64,000 nt of DNA from Liriodendron chinense (taxonomy: Eukaryota > Streptophyta > Magnoliopsida > Magnoliales > Magnoliaceae): NCBI GenBank assembly GCA_003013855.2, contig ML058387.1:4588001-4652000 (forward strand), given 5' to 3'. Position numbers and translations under genes: made by a program. Below are positions 58,971 to 64,000 of this stretch, piece by piece (positions within the stretch are counted from its first letter, which is position 1; each line of letters begins with the position of its first letter). Below the pieces are notes generated by a model, which made no database searches, was not told the origin of the DNA, and worked only from the letters and a program-made list of their open reading frames with translations.

Positions 58971-59606
58971 TTATGGCCCGTTTGGCACCATGGATTTGAG
59001 GAGAAAAAGGAGAAACTGGTTGCTTTATTATGTTTGGCACCATGGATTTGAGGAGAAGTGGATTTGAGAGGAATCCACGAGAACTCAAAAAGGCACTTTT
59101 AGCCCTTTTTCAAACCCTCAAAAAAAGGTGGGATTTGAGGAGAAATCCTTCCCAAACGTGGGACCCACAGTAATGTGTCCCTAACTATGGGACCCAACAT
59201 GATGTATGTTTTCCATCCAACTTGTTGATAAGGTCACAAAGACCTGGATGAAGGGACCACACAAATTTCAATTTAATCCAAAACTTTTGTGTATCATAAA
59301 GGTCTCACTCTCCATTTTTTCTTGTTTTATGGTCCACTTTATATGTGGATTTGCTTCTTTTTTTTTTTTTGGATCTTGGCATAAAATGATCTGTAAAAAT
59401 GGATGAATGGCATGGATTTAAAAATCAAGGCTAATACGGTGGGCATACGGTGGGATTAAAATTTACACCGTCCATATTTCTCTCCAAATCTTGGCTGCCA
59501 AACAGAAAATCTGGAATTGATAAGAAATGGAATTGATGAGAATTCATATCATGGAATCCACTTCTCCTCACTTTTCCTCAAATCCATGGTGCCAAACGAG
59601 CCATTA
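58971..59606. mobile_element. PIF/Harbinger-type MITE, 630 bp
   Basis: TGGCCCGTTTGGCACC and GGTGCCAAACGAGCCA bound 58974-59603. TTA flanks both sides (58971-58973, 59604-59606). An inner second copy of TTTGGCACCATGGATTTG at about 59033 lies near the left end. Confidence 0.88.
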
Positions 59607-61415
59607 AATGATCTTAGAAGAGGAATGAATGAAGTAAATATATAGATAGATACACCACGGTGGGCCCTTCCATAGCTTAGTTTGGACGCAATCCGCATCA
59701 CACCTAAACCTACCTTCCAAACAGACATTAGATCCCAAAAATGAGCCAAAGCTCGTCACGTGGACCACACAGTGAGGTTGAATGCCCACAATTAAAAGGT
59801 TATTGGTGGGCCAAAGAAGTTTTGGATCAAGCTGATGTTTGTGTTTTCCTTCATCTAGGTTTGTGTCACCTTATGAACAGGTTTAATGGAAAATAAGCAT
59901 TATGGTAGGCCCTGGGAAGTTTTCAACAGTGGGCATTATTATCCCTGCTGCTTCCTGTGGTGTGGTCCTCTTGATCCCTGGATCTGCCTTATTTTTGGAC
60001 TCATACACTTAAATTATCTTTAAAAAATGGATGAACGGCATGGATAAAAAGCATATATCATGGTGGGCCACACCCCTGCCTAGAAAGATTTCCCTCCACG
60101 TCAGTACTATCCGCTTCCATCATGATGCATCTAAACTAGAAACCATAATTTGGATAGTTCAATTTGACTCACCCGTGTTCCACATGTGCAATTTCTAAAT
60201 GCCTGTGTATCATCCATCAAACTACCAGAGTATCTAAGCTCTCCTCCATTGAAAAACCCTCTTTCAACCATTGGTGCATGCGTCGCAAAAGTCAGCAATA
60301 TCTTAATCAACGGACAAAAATAGCTCATCGTCCGGGACGTGGATTGCCTGTGCCCCTTGTTGTTCGAAGCTTTGTGAGGTCCACAGAGATACCTGTGACA
60401 AATCCACTCCGTCCATTAGTTTTAGAAGACCACAATAGGACCGGACACTAAAAATCAGGCAGAAACGAAACTCAAGTGGACTACATCATACGAGACCGTC
60501 GGAATGGAACCGTCCATCATTGAAACCTTCTTGTAGCTGATCATGATGTTTATATGCCATCCAAACCGTTCATAAGGTTAATAGCAATTAGATAAACTGT
60601 AGGCACAAATATCATCCTGATACAAAACTTATGTGGCCCCGCAAAATTTCCAATGGTAGGCATTCAATCTCCGCTTTTTCGTGTGGTATGGTCTACATGA
60701 GTTTTGGATCTACCTGGATTTTATATTCCTACCTTATTGTGATCATGCAAAACTGATGGTCGGTGTGGATTGTTACCGGCATATCGGTGGGTCCCCCACA
60801 GTTTCCGACATCAGGGGGCCTGGGAATATCTCTGTACGACTGTAACCGGTGCGCAAAATGGGTGGACGGTGCGGATAAAATACATAAGTCATGATGGATC
60901 CACATAACTTTGCCAAGTAAACACACTGCAGCACACCCGGCAATTCAGGATATCCGAATAATTATCAATGCCCAAGCCGGCTAGATCCATCTTCTGAAAC
61001 ACGAGTAGCAATATCTCACTGTAGATTATTGGTTGGCTGATTCAAAGAAGTGGGTCCCACTACTATTGACTTTTGAAATAGTGTGATCACCTGTGGCTCA
61101 CTTCCCATTGAATTCGGATCTTCTGTTCTGTTACGTTTGACGAGGGAAATCTTGCTTTTCACTTCTCTGATTGGTCCAGCTAAGCAGAGCTTTGATACAG
61201 TCAGCACCAATTAGAGAGGCAGAAGCAGAGGTTCCCCACTCAATTCGAGCAGAAGATCCGGATTCCTTCCCATTACCCTCTGACCACTGAACAGGCAACA
61301 ATCTGGTTCATCAAATCCAGCCGTCATCTGAGAGTGGAATAGGTGAGACCCCGGCCTCATGCAAGACGGTGTGGGCCCTACTGTAGGGTTACCGTGGGGC
61401 CCGCCTTGATATATG
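59607..61415. other. Intergenic foldback repeats, no gene
   Basis: Pieces of the GTGGGCCCACCATGATG family at 59655-60090 and 60360-60930, and an inverted piece of the GCCAGAGTATC family at 60130-60240. All frames are short. Confidence 0.5.
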
Positions 61416-61652
61416 TATTGTGCAGGCTCGGATTGGATACTATCCCCACCAAAACACAGCTGGAGATAGACAGGTATGTGTCACCTCTGCATTGGTGGAG
61501 AGCAGATGGGACCCACACCTTGGTAATAGTGGAGAGCTGACAGACCTGTCATATCAGTCAGGTCCACCTACTCTCCACCAATGCCAAAGAGACACATACC
61601 TGTCCATCTCTAACTGTGTCCTGGTGGGGGTATTATTGAGCCCGTATTGTGC
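61416..61652. mobile_element. hAT-type hairpin MITE, 221 bp, 8-bp TSD
   Basis: TATTGTGC flanks both sides (61416-61423, 61645-61652). The arms pair over about 80 bp, including ATAGACAGGTATGTGTC on the left and GACACATACCTGTCCAT on the right, with a ~60-nt loop. Confidence 0.82.
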
Positions 61653-61809
61653 CCCCACCTGCGTGCCCAGCTAATGAACTTTCAGCAAAGCCTTTCACAA
61701 GAAATCCGCATCCACTCCAGAGGCAGAGGCAATCCGCTTCCCATCATAAGGGGTAATTAACATTTCAGTTAGCAAAACATCAATACCTCCATCCTACCCA
61801 AGCTACTGC

Positions 61810-62650
61810 GTGACAAAGTTTTTTGGGTCCCTCAATGATGTATGTGTTATATCTACACTGTTCATTCATTACACATGTTATTTTAGGATATGTTCCCAAA
61901 AATATTACATATCCAAATCTCAAGTGTACCACACTATTAAAAGCAGCGACAGTGATGCCCACCATTGAAACCTTCCTAGGGCAGCCATGAGGTTTGTTTT
62001 AGCTTGCTCACAAGGTTACGTAGACCTAGACCAACGGAACTCAAATATTATTTTCCATCACCATTGCCTTTTGTGGTGTGGCCTACTTGAGATTTGACTC
62101 ATTTTTGTCTCTCCTCTAATGATGGGAAGTGTAAAATGTGAGAGAGCGGATTAGTTGTTGCTCGGGGAACAGCTTAGTGCTTGTTATCCTAATCATTTGG
62201 GGCCCATCTTGATGAATGTTTTATATATCCATCTTGTCCATCTGCTTTTCATCTCATTTTAAGATGTGATCCCAAACCCTAAGAAGATCCAAATCTCACG
62301 TGGACTAGACCACTAGAAACAATGATGAATGATGATTAAAAACTTTTTGTAGGCCACAAAAGTTTTGGATCAAGCTGAGCTTTGTAATTTTCCTTCGTCC
62401 ATATCTTCATGACATTAGCAACGGGTTGGGTTGCAAATAAAAATGACTGAAACCTTAAGATGAGCTCTTTGGAATTTTTAATGGTGGGGCACTCAATCAC
62501 CCCTGTTTCCAGTGGTATGGTGCACCTGAGATTTGGATCTTCATAATTTTTGGATCCCCATCCTTGAGTGGGCTGGAGAAGCGGATGGACCGCGTGGATA
62601 TACAAAATATCATTCACGTGGGCCGCACGGTAAGGATAACGCCAACTAAA
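61810..62650. repeat. Foldback repeats of the CCACCATTGAAAACTTCC family
   Basis: Two partial elements in succession (61830-62110 and 62195-62640) with the usual order: head CATCCATTTT-like, middle TTTTGGATCAAGCTGA, tail TGGACCGCGTGGATA. No gene. Confidence 0.5.
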
Positions 62651-62849
62651 CTGTTCCGTAACACTTAATTCGCTCAATAAAACAAATACATCAAGGTTGC
62701 CCCCATCAACACCCCACCCAGGTTGTGGGTGTTGTGGGTGTGCGGCACACCACGCAATCCGCTTCACGATATCCGAACAAACAATGCCCATGACTAGACC
62801 AATCATTTGGAGGACGCGGATTTCGTGCTGAAGCTTTCCTGGAACCGAG

Positions 62850-63780
62850 GTGGGGCCCACATAGTGATGTTTGTGAGAAATTCACTCCCTCCATACGTTT
62901 TTTGAGCTCATTTTAAGACAAGAGACCAAAAAATGAGCCGAATCCAAGACTTAAGTGGGCCGAAAAGGTGAGGATTGAACGTCCACAGTTGAAATATTCG
63001 TGGGGCCACAGAAGTTTGGAATCAGGATAATATTTATGTTTTCAGTTCATCCCAGTAGGAATGACGTTATGAACGGTATGGATGGCATATAAAAATCACT
63101 GTAGACCCAGGAAAGTTTCAATGGTAGAAATTTCCTTACCCACCTTTTCTTTTAGTGTGGCCCACTTAAAATTTTGAACCTTCTCCATTCTTGTCTCATA
63201 TCCTGAAATGAGTTCACGAAAAGTATGGACGGGGTGGATTTCTCACAAACATCGCGGTGGCACCTAGGTTGCCAGGCAGGGCAAGGATTTCCTAGAAAGC
63301 CTTGCGCAGTAAGTTCCTGCGCTGGGAACAAAGGTGGGGCCAGAGTGGGGCACAGTGATGTTTTTTAATAAATACACCCCGTCCATCTGTTTTGGGAGCT
63401 CATTTTAGGACATGAGAACAAAAATGAATCGGATCCAAGACTCAAGTGGGCCGAAAATGTGAGGATTGAACGTCTTGAAATATTTGTGGAGCCACAGAAG
63501 TTTCGAATCAGGATAATATTTGTGTTTCCAGTTCATCTCAGTAGTAGTGACCTTATGAGCGGTATGGATGTCATATAAACATCACTGTGGACCCTAGGGA
63601 GGTTTCAACGGTAGTAATTTACCTACCCACCTTTTCCTTTAGTATGGCCCACTTGAGTCTTAGATCCGGTTTATTTTTGTTGCCATGTCCTAAAATGATT
63701 TCCCAAAACAGATGGACGGGATGGATTTATCAAAAAAATTACTTTGGGCCCCACGTACGAGTGGCAACATCTCGGAAGCG
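62850..63780. repeat. Tandem pair of foldback elements, ~484-bp period
   Basis: 62850-63265 and 63335-63765 share the same order of blocks (CCAAGACTTAAGTGGGCCG / CCAAGACTCAAGTGGGCCG, TTTGGAATCAGGATAATATTT / TTTCGAATCAGGATAATATTT). Each also has complementary ends. Confidence 0.7.
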
Positions 63781-63819
63781 GATTGCGTAGTGAGTAACTC
63801 CGCACACTTAGCGTACGGA

Positions 63820-64000
63820 GTAAACTCTATGGGCCTACCGTGAATTACGTATTTTATCTACTCCGTCCACCCATATGAACAGATAATTTTAGGTATGGTG
63901 CCAAAAAATGGAGCATATTAAAATCTAAAATGGAACCCACCACAGGAAAATTGTGAACTAAATGTCTACTATTGAAAAAATCTTGGAGGACACAAAAGTT
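63820..64000. repeat. Start of a further foldback element, cut by the window
   Basis: GAATTACGTATTTTATC then CACCCATATGAACAG, matching the left arms of the preceding elements. Confidence 0.45.

Overview
This is nuclear DNA of a flowering plant. The evidence is a spliced nuclear gene with 18 introns, two genes for plastid-targeted proteins, L1- and RTE-type LINE remnants, tRNA-derived SINEs, Tourist and hAT MITEs, and Copia and other LTR retroelements. Long foldback repeats built around phrases such as GTGGGCCCACCATGATG recur many times. I associate that repeat style with magnoliid genomes, but this is an impression and no species is claimed.

Only two host genes are visible, both on the minus strand and both for plastid gene expression. 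(1) Positions 1-2288 hold most of a P-class PPR protein resembling Arabidopsis At4g30825 (BFA2, needed for plastid ATP synthase transcripts). It is cut by the window edge and has two apparent single-base frame breaks. (2) Positions 8205-30651 hold a complete gene for the plastid T3/T7-type RNA polymerase RPOTp. I resolved 19 exons and 18 introns; every junction keeps phase, every intron is GT-AG, and the product is 982 residues with all catalytic residues present. The frame has no AUG before residue 100 and appears to start at a CUG just after an in-frame stop. The introns hold an L1 LINE with a 17-bp target-site duplication (TSD), an RTE remnant, a 156-bp LINE tail, SINEs, hAT MITEs, a 124-bp tandem repeat and a (TA)33 run. 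One SINE duplicated the splice donor of intron 9.

The right half is transposon territory. Positions 35349-51279 form one block bounded by CCCTT on both sides. It consists of rearranged non-autonomous LTR elements with about 3-kb LTRs, including one inverted LTR, a truncated LTR with a tRNA-Met primer site, about 1.4 kb of non-coding internal DNA and a near-identical second LTR. The transcribed part of these LTRs carries the most unusual feature of the window: an array of hairpins sharing the loop GCATGGTTGATTTG but closed by different self-complementary stems, with a compensatory base change. Positions 54508-58954 are a Copia element (TSD TCTTG) whose primer site, gag and integrase fragment were flipped between 9-bp inverted repeats. 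Positions 58974-64000 are PIF/Harbinger and hAT MITEs and tandem foldback elements without genes.
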